In this document: one piece after another, positions 1 through 5,537 of the stretch
Numbering within the stretch: the first letter of the stretch is position 1
How the letters are laid out: each line of letters starts with the position of its first letter
IMG/VR virus record: IMGVR_UViG_3300028897_000664
Location: 1 to 28,690 of that record
Length of the DNA stretch: 28,690 nucleotides
Reading direction: 5' to 3' (one strand)
DNA from: a virus
Made by a program: the position numbers and the translations under genes
Notes under the pieces: model-generated
Seen by the model: only the letters and a program-made list of their open reading frames with translations
What the model was told of the DNA's origin: nothing
The model's database searches: none

Positions 1-1
1 T

Positions 2-139
2 AATGTTGGTGAGTTTAAATCTCCTGGCAATGCAGTTTTGGCAATTGGTGAAGCTCATAGATGGGATTCTTTTGTCTCTATTAGAGAAATCAATTTTATG
101 TATATGGTTTTTAAAATGATAAGTGAGGGTACAGTGTGA
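2..139 (+). CDS. 44: Clamp loader large subunit, C-terminal end (T4 gp44-like), 5' truncated by window
   Basis: An open frame enters from the left edge and gives 45 residues before TGA. The tail contains IGEAHRWD followed by REINFMYMVFKMISE. This aligns by eye with the last residues of T4 gp44 as I remember them (VGENNQYHG, then ELHLAYLFIQLACEM), the C-terminal collar helix of the AAA+ clamp loader. In T4, gp44 and gp62 form the ATPase that loads the gp45 clamp. The call is supported by a gp62-like gene and a clamp-like gene just downstream. The ATPase motifs lie outside the window, so this rests on a short C-terminal match plus context. Confidence 0.6.
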   Translation, partial: NVGEFKSPGNAVLAIGEAHRWDSFVSIREINFMYMVFKMISEGTV

Positions 140-182
140 GGGTTAGAGCATGGTTTAGGGCATTGTATTTGTGAGGGAGAAT

Positions 183-665
183 ATGGCACCTAGAGACAGA
201 CATGAATTAGATTGTTTGCATTTAATGCAAAAGCCAATGTGGGAAGTTCATGCTTGGTTAGATGAAATGAATCGGGTTTTCCCATTTCAACTTTTCTATG
301 ACTATCATCGTTCATTCAGGCATAATTCCTGGGGAGTACAACAGTGCTTTGAGATGTGGGGTTCAGATGGAGAAAAAGCTGCACGTATTCATTTATTAAG
401 AGATTGGTTTCCAGAAGTATTAATTAAGTATATGAATTTGGCTGAAGCATTGAGACAATCTGCTGAAGCTTTGATTCATTTTAATTTAATGAGTGAAGAT
501 GAATATAACCATCCTTTACCAGCACAGTTTAAGCATTGGAGAGAATGGATGAATAATGGAATGAGCATGGTTGAATGTGCAAAGAAAGATGGATTATTTG
601 ATAGAGGTTTAAGTACATGGCAAATAAAAAGAGCAGGGGAAGTGAAGACCTTTTCTCATATCTAA
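183..665 (+). CDS. Conserved phage protein of unknown function, DUF6915-like pattern
   Basis: I do not recognise a function. The 160-residue product is rich in His and Trp and has the spaced pattern HELD, HAWLDE, YHRSFRHNSWG, then RDWFP. That resembles the small phage/bacterial family DUF6915 as I recall it (H..S, IHEWFD, HRALRHH.EG), which has no known activity. The start is uncertain: GTG at 171 would add four residues, while ATG at 183 follows GGGAG at unusually short spacing. The gene sits between clamp-loader genes and its 3' end overlaps the next gene by 49 nt, which suggests co-translation. In T4 nothing separates genes 44 and 62, so this looks like an insertion. Coding status is well supported; the family assignment is weak. 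Confidence 0.7.
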   Translation: MAPRDRHELDCLHLMQKPMWEVHAWLDEMNRVFPFQLFYDYHRSFRHNSWGVQQCFEMWGSDGEKAARIHLLRDWFPEVLIKYMNLAEALRQSAEALIHFNLMSEDEYNHPLPAQFKHWREWMNNGMSMVECAKKDGLFDRGLSTWQIKRAGEVKTFSHI

Positions 666-1006
666 ATATGGTTTTGAATAAGGTGAGACCGGAGAACACA
701 CCTGTTAATAAAACAGCTTGTAATCCTTATATGCTCTCTATGTATCTAGCTCATGAAAAAGATTTAATAGATATTGTTCAGGAAATGAATAAGATCCAGT
801 TCTCGTTACCAGAGGGTAGGGAGCAAATTGTTTTTGAATATTACTTTAATAAGATTCCATTTGGCAGACGTTTTATTAAATGGACAAAGAAAGCTAAAGC
901 TGATAAAAAGAGAGAAGAGCAACTTAATGAGATAATGTATGAGCTAGATGTTTCTGAGATAGAAGCAGATAAGATTTTAAAGGTGATGGAGAAATGCCGT
1001 ATCTGA
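617..1006 (+). CDS. 62: Clamp loader small subunit (T4 gp62-like), short
   Basis: The 129-residue product matches remembered T4 gp62 in three blocks in order: a helix (YMLSMYLAHEKDLIDIVQEMN, against the gp62 helix ending AVYAMN), the signature FEYYFNKIPFGRRFIKWTKK (against [20 protein letters not shown]), and a C-terminal helix ending DKILKVM (against NYKSIL). gp62 is the non-ATPase subunit that completes the gp44 ring and contacts the clamp. At 129 residues it is much shorter than the 187 of T4, lacking the long C-terminal part. The start at 617 lies inside the preceding gene and has only a weak GAGG; ATG 668 is an alternative but would lose the N-terminal helix and has no ribosome site. It is bracketed by gp44-like and clamp genes. 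Confidence 0.72.
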   Translation: MANKKSRGSEDLFSYLNMVLNKVRPENTPVNKTACNPYMLSMYLAHEKDLIDIVQEMNKIQFSLPEGREQIVFEYYFNKIPFGRRFIKWTKKAKADKKREEQLNEIMYELDVSEIEADKILKVMEKCRI

Positions 1007-1179
1007 AGTGTAAGAAGTGTCACCATGAATGGGAAGGATCTAAAAATTCTAAATGTGATTGGTGTGGTGCAGGGGGGAGGATCTTAGAAGATAAAACTCC
1101 CTTAGAAAAAATGGTGGAGGATTTTTATGAAGCTAAATGTAGTAGAGTTTCAAAATGTATTGAGAAAGTCAACCTTTAA
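994..1179 (+). CDS. Small zinc-ribbon protein, unknown role
   Basis: A 61-residue product starts with CKKCHHEWEGS and continues to CDWCGAGG. The two CxxC pairs, 13 residues apart, form a classic zinc ribbon that probably binds one zinc ion and could contact nucleic acid or protein. The start overlaps the end of the gp62-like gene by 13 nt and is preceded by AGGTGA at good spacing. The 3' end overlaps the next gene by 53 nt. No function is known to me. The ribbon lies within the first 30 residues; the rest is charged. Its position inside the clamp and clamp-loader block suggests a replication or late-transcription accessory, but that is only context. Confidence 0.55.
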   Translation: MPYLKCKKCHHEWEGSKNSKCDWCGAGGRILEDKTPLEKMVEDFYEAKCSRVSKCIEKVNL

Positions 1180-1867
1180 TTTCTCAATAGAAGCAACTAA
1201 CCTTAATATCACAAAGGATAGAATCAAATCCAGCATGATTAATAAATACAATACTGGAATTACTATTATTGATATTGAGAATAAAGCAATAACAGAAATG
1301 GAAGATGATGAAATTGTTTTAAACTTTTTAGATCCAGATCAGAATCTAATGCCATTTCTCAATCTAATTGATGTACCGGAAGTTAAACTTAAAGTATTTG
1401 AAGACAAAATTGCCATATTTGTTGGTAGATCAAAACAGACAATTCACTTCTGCACACCACAAAAGAAAAGAATGTTTCACTCAGAAGCTACACTAAGAAG
1501 TTCAGAGTACTTTGCTAATATGAATTTGTCTGATGGTTCTTTTTTCGAAATGTGGGATAAGATTAAAAAAGTTGGAACCAGATTTGGTAAAGTGTATTTC
1601 AATGTAGAGAAAGGAAATCTTACGGTTGAGTCTACCGATAAAACCAACAAGTTTTCCAATTCCATAAAGTTCATATTATCTAAGATAGAGGAAATTGAAG
1701 ATCTATCGTTATGCTTTGAGTTTACAGACATTGCAAACCTGATGAAAATAATAGGCATGGATTTCTCTCTTAACTTTTCTTATTCAAGTGACCATGGGCT
1801 AGGTCTGCTCCATGCAAGCAAAGAGGATGGGTCTGAAAACTTTTTTCTCATGTCTAAAAAAGAGTAG
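1127..1867 (+). CDS. 45: Sliding clamp (T4 gp45 / PCNA-like)
   Basis: The 246-residue length and two-fold alternating strand/helix layout fit a T4-type trimeric sliding clamp (gp45 is 228 residues). The N-terminus MKLNVVEFQNVLRK is the usual first strand and helix of a clamp domain, and the C-terminus (GLGLLHASKEDGSENFFLMSK) resembles the final strands of PCNA-type clamps. A clamp would encircle DNA, tether the polymerase encoded at the right end, and in T4 also activate late transcription. The start at 1127 follows GGTGGAGG at normal spacing. It is the last gene of the block before a new promoter. Identity comes from fold pattern and neighbours, not from a catalytic motif, since clamps have none. 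Confidence 0.72.
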   Translation: MKLNVVEFQNVLRKSTFNFSIEATNLNITKDRIKSSMINKYNTGITIIDIENKAITEMEDDEIVLNFLDPDQNLMPFLNLIDVPEVKLKVFEDKIAIFVGRSKQTIHFCTPQKKRMFHSEATLRSSEYFANMNLSDGSFFEMWDKIKKVGTRFGKVYFNVEKGNLTVESTDKTNKFSNSIKFILSKIEEIEDLSLCFEFTDIANLMKIIGMDFSLNFSYSSDHGLGLLHASKEDGSENFFLMSKKE

Positions 1868-1896
1868 TTAACATTTTTATTTTCGTGTGGTATGAT
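1868..1896 (+). promoter_or_regulatory. Sigma70-like promoter for the ubiquitin-like gene
   Basis: TTAACA (-35) is followed after exactly 17 bp by TATGAT (-10), with G just before the -35. The predicted start is near 1903, giving an untranslated leader of about 54 nt before the ATG at 1957. The same GTTAACA-N17 arrangement recurs at 5190 and 19759. Confidence 0.7.
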
Positions 1897-1956
1897 GTAA
1901 CCATCTAGAAAAGAAAATGTTATATTATATTGAATTTTGGTGAAAGGAGAATCATA

Positions 1957-2280
1957 ATGGAACAAGAACAAAGATTTTGGGATCAAAGCACTGGTAGGGA
2001 ACCTGTTGGTGATGTTTTTGAAAATATCCCAGAAGGAACTACATCTATATATGTAAACGGTGCTTATGTAGATGTAGATCCAGGTGCTCCATTTGTCGAG
2101 ACAGTTCTTAGAGCAGCAAACAATGCTCACCTTGGCAAGTTCAGAGTATTTCATGCTAATGGTATTCCTGGTTTTGGAATTGGAGAAGAAATTGAATCTG
2201 ATGATGAAAGAGTACCTGAATATTTTGATGATGGTGTTAAGGTTGAATTGAGACCTTATGATGAAGCTTCAGCTTCTTAA
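1957..2280 (+). CDS. Ubiquitin-like beta-grasp protein (BilA-like position)
   Basis: This 107-residue protein has the strand-strand-helix-strand order of a beta-grasp fold: TSIYVNGAYVDVDPG as the first hairpin, PFVETVLRAANNAH as the helix, KFRVFHANG as the middle strand, and GVKVELRPYDEA as the last strand. It is followed by E2-, E1- and JAB-like genes, the same order as bacterial Bil operons (Ubl, E2, E1, deubiquitinase), so it is probably the modifier. Oddly, it ends in DEASAS with no terminal glycine; the nearest Gly is 13 residues in. Conjugation would therefore need trimming or different chemistry. ATG 1957 is chosen because AAGGAG lies 7 nt upstream; a longer TTG start at 1930 is unlikely. 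It has its own promoter and terminator. The fold call is from pattern plus context. Confidence 0.65.
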   Translation: MEQEQRFWDQSTGREPVGDVFENIPEGTTSIYVNGAYVDVDPGAPFVETVLRAANNAHLGKFRVFHANGIPGFGIGEEIESDDERVPEYFDDGVKVELRPYDEASAS

Positions 2281-2297
2281 AAGTGACTTCCTTCCGG

Positions 2298-2327
2298 TGA
2301 AGAGCAGACTGACATTTTCTCTCTTCA
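2298..2327 (+). other. 3' hairpin with CAGACT loop, copy 1
   Basis: TGAAGAG pairs perfectly with CTCTTCA (7 bp); the loop begins CAGACT and contains ATTTTCT. It lies between the stop of the ubiquitin-like gene and its terminator. A second copy of the same layout follows the Ro60 gene at 7197-7238. Confidence 0.5.
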
Positions 2328-2353
2328 TTTTTTTCCTCCTTTCCTTCGTGCAT

Positions 2354-2383
2354 GGTGGGGGTTAATAGCCCCCACCGTTTTTT
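2354..2383 (+). terminator. Strong intrinsic terminator after the ubiquitin-like gene
   Basis: GGTGGGGG and CCCCCACC form a perfect 8-bp GC-rich stem with a 7-nt loop, followed by GTTTTTT. It separates the ubiquitin-like gene from the E2-like gene, which starts 18 nt after the T-run with no promoter of the GTTAACA class visible between them. Confidence 0.9.
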
Positions 2384-2400
2384 AAATTAGGAGTATAGCT

Positions 2401-3324
2401 GTGAGGTTTAATAGAGGTAGAAAATCAACAGAGATGTCAGTAGACCTTAAAAAACTAGATGTAAGAAAAAAAGCAAAAGAGGATATTGACTATCTTTTTA
2501 CTCATATTGATTCTATTAATATAGATGATATTAAGAATGAGGAAGTGCATCTTCGTCTAGGTAATAGAATTTATAAACTTGTTTGTTCAGGTGATATTGA
2601 TGAAACCTACATGGAAAACAAGATAAGGGATGATTTTAAGAATAGATTAACTGAGAAGCTAGAGTCCATCAAGAAAAAGATTAATACAAAGCTTAATCAA
2701 ATGTCAGAATTTGTTGCTGCAATTAAAGAAGATTATAGAGACAAAGAAAAAGAATTGCAGTCAAAATTAGACAATGTTATAGTAATGCCAGAAGTTACAT
2801 TCGAACATGCCAAAAAAGGTCTATCAGTTATTAGAGGTAGTGGGCCAAATAAATATTATTGGCTTGTTCAAGGTGTGTATTGGCCAAAATATGTTGACCA
2901 TGAACCAATAGATCCAGAATTTTCTGTAGGTCTTATTACTCCTGTTATTATATTGGTTGAGACCAATAAAAATAAGATCATAGATGTTTCTGTTAGAAAG
3001 CCAATTGGTCTTACTCGTTTCCCACAATATCATACAATAACACATGATCGTGAATGTTGGGGAACTTGGAAGTATGAAAGAGAGTGGAGAACTCCAACTG
3101 ATATAATCAAGATTGCACAAGAAGCACAAGTTATATTGGAGAACATAAACTCAGGCTCACTTGGCAACAGAACACCAAGTGGTCTTCCAGGAATTGAAAC
3201 AGTTAAAAGACATGTTAGAAAAAGTGGCAAATTGAAAGATACCAAATTGAACAAAAGAGAAGAGAGAATGGGTGTGTCTCCACAACAGACTCATGTAGAT
3301 GGTTCTAATTTTTGGAGTACTTAA
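2401..3324 (+). CDS. E2-like ubiquitin-conjugating protein with N-terminal coiled coil
   Basis: The 307-residue product has a charged, coiled-coil N-terminal half (about residues 60-130) and a C-terminal half with an E2-type signature: FPQYHTITHDRECWGTW followed by a helix ending ILENIN. In prokaryotic E2 families a His-rich segment precedes the active cysteine, which sits in a CxG/CWGxW context with a helix after it. That makes C219 the likely catalytic residue. It would accept the activated modifier from the E1 encoded next door. GTG is taken as the start because TTAGGAG lies 7 nt before it. The last 50 residues are basic and look disordered. The stop lies 1 nt before the E1 start. It could instead be an E2-fold protein with another role. 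Confidence 0.65.
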   Translation: MRFNRGRKSTEMSVDLKKLDVRKKAKEDIDYLFTHIDSINIDDIKNEEVHLRLGNRIYKLVCSGDIDETYMENKIRDDFKNRLTEKLESIKKKINTKLNQMSEFVAAIKEDYRDKEKELQSKLDNVIVMPEVTFEHAKKGLSVIRGSGPNKYYWLVQGVYWPKYVDHEPIDPEFSVGLITPVIILVETNKNKIIDVSVRKPIGLTRFPQYHTITHDRECWGTWKYEREWRTPTDIIKIAQEAQVILENINSGSLGNRTPSGLPGIETVKRHVRKSGKLKDTKLNKREERMGVSPQQTHVDGSNFWST

Positions 3325-3325
3325 A

Positions 3326-3910
3326 ATGTCACTCTATCATAGACAGGAAAAGCTGGATCTTAATGTAGATCATTCTGTAACTATTGCAGGTTGTGGTGGT
3401 ATTGGTGCATGGTTAGCTATTTTTGCAGCAATGTCTGGAATAAAAGAGCTTATCCTTTTTGATCCAGATACACTCGACATCACTAATCTAAATAGGTTAC
3501 CTTTCCCAGAAAAATGGTTAGGCAAGAATAAAGCAGAATGTACTAAAACCTACATTAAGTCTATCAGACCTGATAGCTATATTAAGTCATTTCCATTTCC
3601 ATTTCAAGATCTTTTCTATACTAAAACAGATTGGCTTGTGGATGCCACTGATAAATACAAAACACAATTGATGATTCAGGAAACAGCAAAGAAGACCAAA
3701 TCTAATTATTTCAAAGTTGGTTATGATGGTCTTCATATATCAATCCATAATAAGGTTGCAACATGGGGAGAAGAGCATGATGGATATACCATCGTTCCTA
3801 GTTGGGTAGGGTCTCCGGTAATTGTTGCAGCACTTGCAATTGCAAAGATAGTTAGATATCCTGCAAAGGAAATATCTTGTAATTTGCATGATCTTTTTAT
3901 TTTTAGATAG
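3326..3910 (+). CDS. Minimal E1 / ThiF-MoeB-like adenylating enzyme
   Basis: A Rossmann P-loop AGCGGIGAW (G22-G27) is followed by an acidic strand LILFDPDTLDITNLNR, the hallmark of the E1/ThiF/MoeB superfamily, whose Asp, Asn and Arg bind ATP. Such enzymes adenylate the C-terminus of a ubiquitin-like protein. At 194 residues it is far below eukaryotic E1 size and below the usual 240-odd of ThiF. The zinc CxxC pairs of MoeB/ThiF are absent. The only cysteines are in the P-loop, in AECTK and near the end (ISCNL), so no obvious crossover-loop thioester Cys is present. ATG 3326 has GGAG 8 nt upstream; ATG 3299 would overlap the E2 gene. It lies between the E2 and JAB genes in one operon. Confidence 0.8.
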   Translation: MSLYHRQEKLDLNVDHSVTIAGCGGIGAWLAIFAAMSGIKELILFDPDTLDITNLNRLPFPEKWLGKNKAECTKTYIKSIRPDSYIKSFPFPFQDLFYTKTDWLVDATDKYKTQLMIQETAKKTKSNYFKVGYDGLHISIHNKVATWGEEHDGYTIVPSWVGSPVIVAALAIAKIVRYPAKEISCNLHDLFIFR

Positions 3911-3922
3911 AAAGGATATAAA

Positions 3923-5179
3923 ATGGCTAAACATTGGGAAGTTCAATTAGATGTAGTTAAAGACTGTAGCAAGGGTCCAAAAAAGCAAGTTGTTTGGTTA
4001 GGTCGTTTGGCTAAACTAAAAATAGACCTTTTAATGAAGAGGTTTAAAAATCAAGAGTGGCTTGCTTATTTGTTAGGTGATGAATATAGAGTAGCTGATA
4101 TTTTTATTCCAATACAAAGAGCAAGTGAGACTTTTGTTGGTAATGTTGAATGTGAAGAGTATAATAAACTTCGTGTAATTGGTGTTATGCACTCTCATCA
4201 CAAAATGCAAATAGACTTTTCTGGTCATGATCATGACTTCATTAACTCTAATCATAATCTGTCTCTATTGGCCAATATGAATGGCAACAAGTCATATCAG
4301 ATTACAGGTCAAGCTAGAATCCAGGTTCCATGTGGTGCTTTGTATATAGTACCTGCTGATGTAAAACTTGATCTTGAAGTGGATGGATTTGATAAGAGTG
4401 CTTTTATGGAAGAGGTAGATAAGAAAGTCAACCCACCAAGAGAAGAGCCACAACTACCACAACTACAATGTACTCCTACAGTTTGCTATTGTGGTAATTG
4501 GGAAAACTGTAAAGGTTGGGGGTTGGTGCCTTTACATGCTAAGACCTTTCCAACTCATTCTTCTGATTGTCCATGTACAGCTTGTGTTCGTGATAGAAGG
4601 GAGTATAGAGAAAAGTGCAATAGACAAAAGGAAAAGATATGGACAACTGAGCCTGAAAAAACTGAGCCTGAAAAAACTGATTACTCCTACACCACTGAAG
4701 GTGCATGGGTTTGTGAGGAATGTAGTAAGCTTAATTATGAGAGTGAAGGTGAAAGGCTAGAAGAGTGTGTATGGTGTAACTCTCCTAGAGAAGATGAAGA
4801 AAAAGATGATGCAGAAGAAGAAAAAGAAATTATTGCAATAGAAGATTTAATTGATGGTATTAAAGAGGATTTAGAAGAATTTAATAGTCTTGCTGCTATT
4901 GATCCAGAAAATAAAATAAAGTTTCAAAGTAGAAAGTATCTGGATATAGAAGAAGATCTGGCCAATGAGCAGATCCTAGATAGGGCAATTCAGAAAGTTT
5001 CAAAATATCTGTTTCTCATTAAGAGACTTGATGAAGGAGGATATAAACAGGATCTAGATCATTTTGTTAGTATACTTTCAGTTGACTATGCAGAGAAGGA
5101 AGAAAGTCTTCGTGATGAAATTGCAAGTATAATATTAGAATTGGAAGATCAACTTGAGGAAAAAAATTTGAAAGAATAG
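3923..5179 (+). CDS. JAMM/JAB metalloprotease (deubiquitinase-like) with zinc fingers and NZF-like domain
   Basis: An N-terminal JAB domain (about residues 20-160) carries the complete JAMM motif HSH-x7-S-x2-D: H90, H92, S100, D103, with a Glu upstream in the EWLAYLL strand. These enzymes cleave (iso)peptide bonds after ubiquitin-like proteins. A cysteine-rich segment (CYCGNWENC, CPCTACVRD) follows. Next is W262-x-C-x2-C-x3-N271-x10-C282-x2-C285-N-S-P-R, close to the RanBP2/NZF finger, which in eukaryotes binds ubiquitin; the spacing before the last pair is longer than usual. The rest is acidic and helical. A 15-bp tandem repeat gives TEPEKTEPEKT just before the finger. It likely processes or removes the modifier of this cassette. 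It is the last gene of the operon, 12 nt after E1. Confidence 0.85.
   Translation: MAKHWEVQLDVVKDCSKGPKKQVVWLGRLAKLKIDLLMKRFKNQEWLAYLLGDEYRVADIFIPIQRASETFVGNVECEEYNKLRVIGVMHSHHKMQIDFSGHDHDFINSNHNLSLLANMNGNKSYQITGQARIQVPCGALYIVPADVKLDLEVDGFDKSAFMEEVDKKVNPPREEPQLPQLQCTPTVCYCGNWENCKGWGLVPLHAKTFPTHSSDCPCTACVRDRREYREKCNRQKEKIWTTEPEKTEPEKTDYSYTTEGAWVCEECSKLNYESEGERLEECVWCNSPREDEEKDDAEEEKEIIAIEDLIDGIKEDLEEFNSLAAIDPENKIKFQSRKYLDIEEDLANEQILDRAIQKVSKYLFLIKRLDEGGYKQDLDHFVSILSVDYAEKEESLRDEIASIILELEDQLEEKNLKE
4646..4675 (+). repeat. Two tandem copies of a 15-bp unit inside the JAB gene
   Basis: ACTGAGCCTGAAAAA occurs twice in perfect tandem and is followed by ACTGA. It encodes a repeated TEPEK linker between the cysteine-rich segment and the NZF-like finger. 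The unit is a whole number of codons, so copy-number change would keep the frame. Confidence 0.85.
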
Positions 5180-5190
5180 TAAATAAATAG

Positions 5191-5219
5191 TTAACAATTG
5201 ATTTTATCTATGTTATACT
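5191..5219 (+). promoter_or_regulatory. Sigma70-like promoter for the structured RNA and Ro60 gene
   Basis: TTAACA, 17 bp, TATACT, preceded by G. The predicted start is near 5226, about 310 nt before the Ro60 start codon, so a long non-coding region is transcribed first. Confidence 0.75.
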
Positions 5220-5249
5220 TGTAAATACTTTTGATAATATAGTTCTTTG

Positions 5250-5491
5250 AAAAGTTAGCAGTGATGCCGTAGGTAAGAGATACTTCGACATTAAAGTGAC
5301 GAATCCAACTACTTGGCATCAGAGCAATTGCCCTTAGACCTTTGCAATGCATCGGCTAAGAGGTAGAGCTACTATGCTTATGACTCTCCTGGTGTGGAGA
5401 GACTAATAAATACACCACTACTCCCTAAAGTAGTCCAGGGGATGAAACAGGGGGGATAGCTCTTGTCGAACATAGCTCACTGCTTCTTTTT
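5250..5491 (+). ncRNA. Structured non-coding RNA, candidate Y RNA partner of the phage Ro60
   Basis: This fills most of a 358-bp stretch with no gene. The ends pair: AGCAGT (5257-5262) with ACTGCT (5479-5484), followed by a T-run at 5487-5491. Inside are several stems. GATGCC-GTAG (5263-5272) pairs with CTAC-tt-GGCATC (5309-5320), with a 2-nt bulge, and carries a TTCG/CGAA hairpin (5284-5303). CC-CTTAG-a-CC (5331-5340) pairs with GG-CTAAG-a-GG (5354-5363). GAGCTA (5366-5371) pairs with TAGCTC (5457-5462) and encloses CTCTCC/GGAGAG (5384-5401) and ACTACT/AGTAGT (5417-5434). Bacterial Y RNAs have paired ends with a bulged stem and are often encoded beside the Ro60 gene. A long regulatory leader is the alternative. 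The segment GGCTAAGAGGTAGAGC is only loosely like a tRNA D-arm. Structure was read by eye. Confidence 0.65.
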
Positions 5492-5537
5492 ATCTAAGGT
5501 GTATTCCTTGCCGTAAATTAATTGCAGGAGGTGTCTT

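Noticed and set aside
1930-1956. TTG start adding nine residues to the ubiquitin-like protein
   Set aside because: AAGGAG at 1944-1949 positions ribosomes at ATG 1957, and the extension encodes the ribosome site itself.
4491-4760. Plus-strand frame of 89 codons inside the JAB gene
   Set aside because: It lies in another frame of a strongly supported gene with JAMM and zinc-finger motifs and has no ribosome site.
5402-5412. Late promoter (AATAAATA) inside the RNA upstream of the Ro60 gene
   Set aside because: It differs from TATAAATA at the first positions, lies within predicted structure, and a better promoter exists at 5191.
5350-5480. A tRNA gene or tRNA-like module in the structured RNA
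   Set aside because: GGCTAAGAGGTAGAGC resembles a D-arm and TTGTCGAAC loosely a T-loop, but no 7-bp acceptor stem, anticodon arm of proper size or TTCRA loop can be placed together.
5226-5537. Group I intron or riboswitch
   Set aside because: No gene is interrupted, no conserved intron core pairing was found, and the downstream protein is not a metabolic enzyme; the Ro60 neighbour makes a Y RNA more natural.
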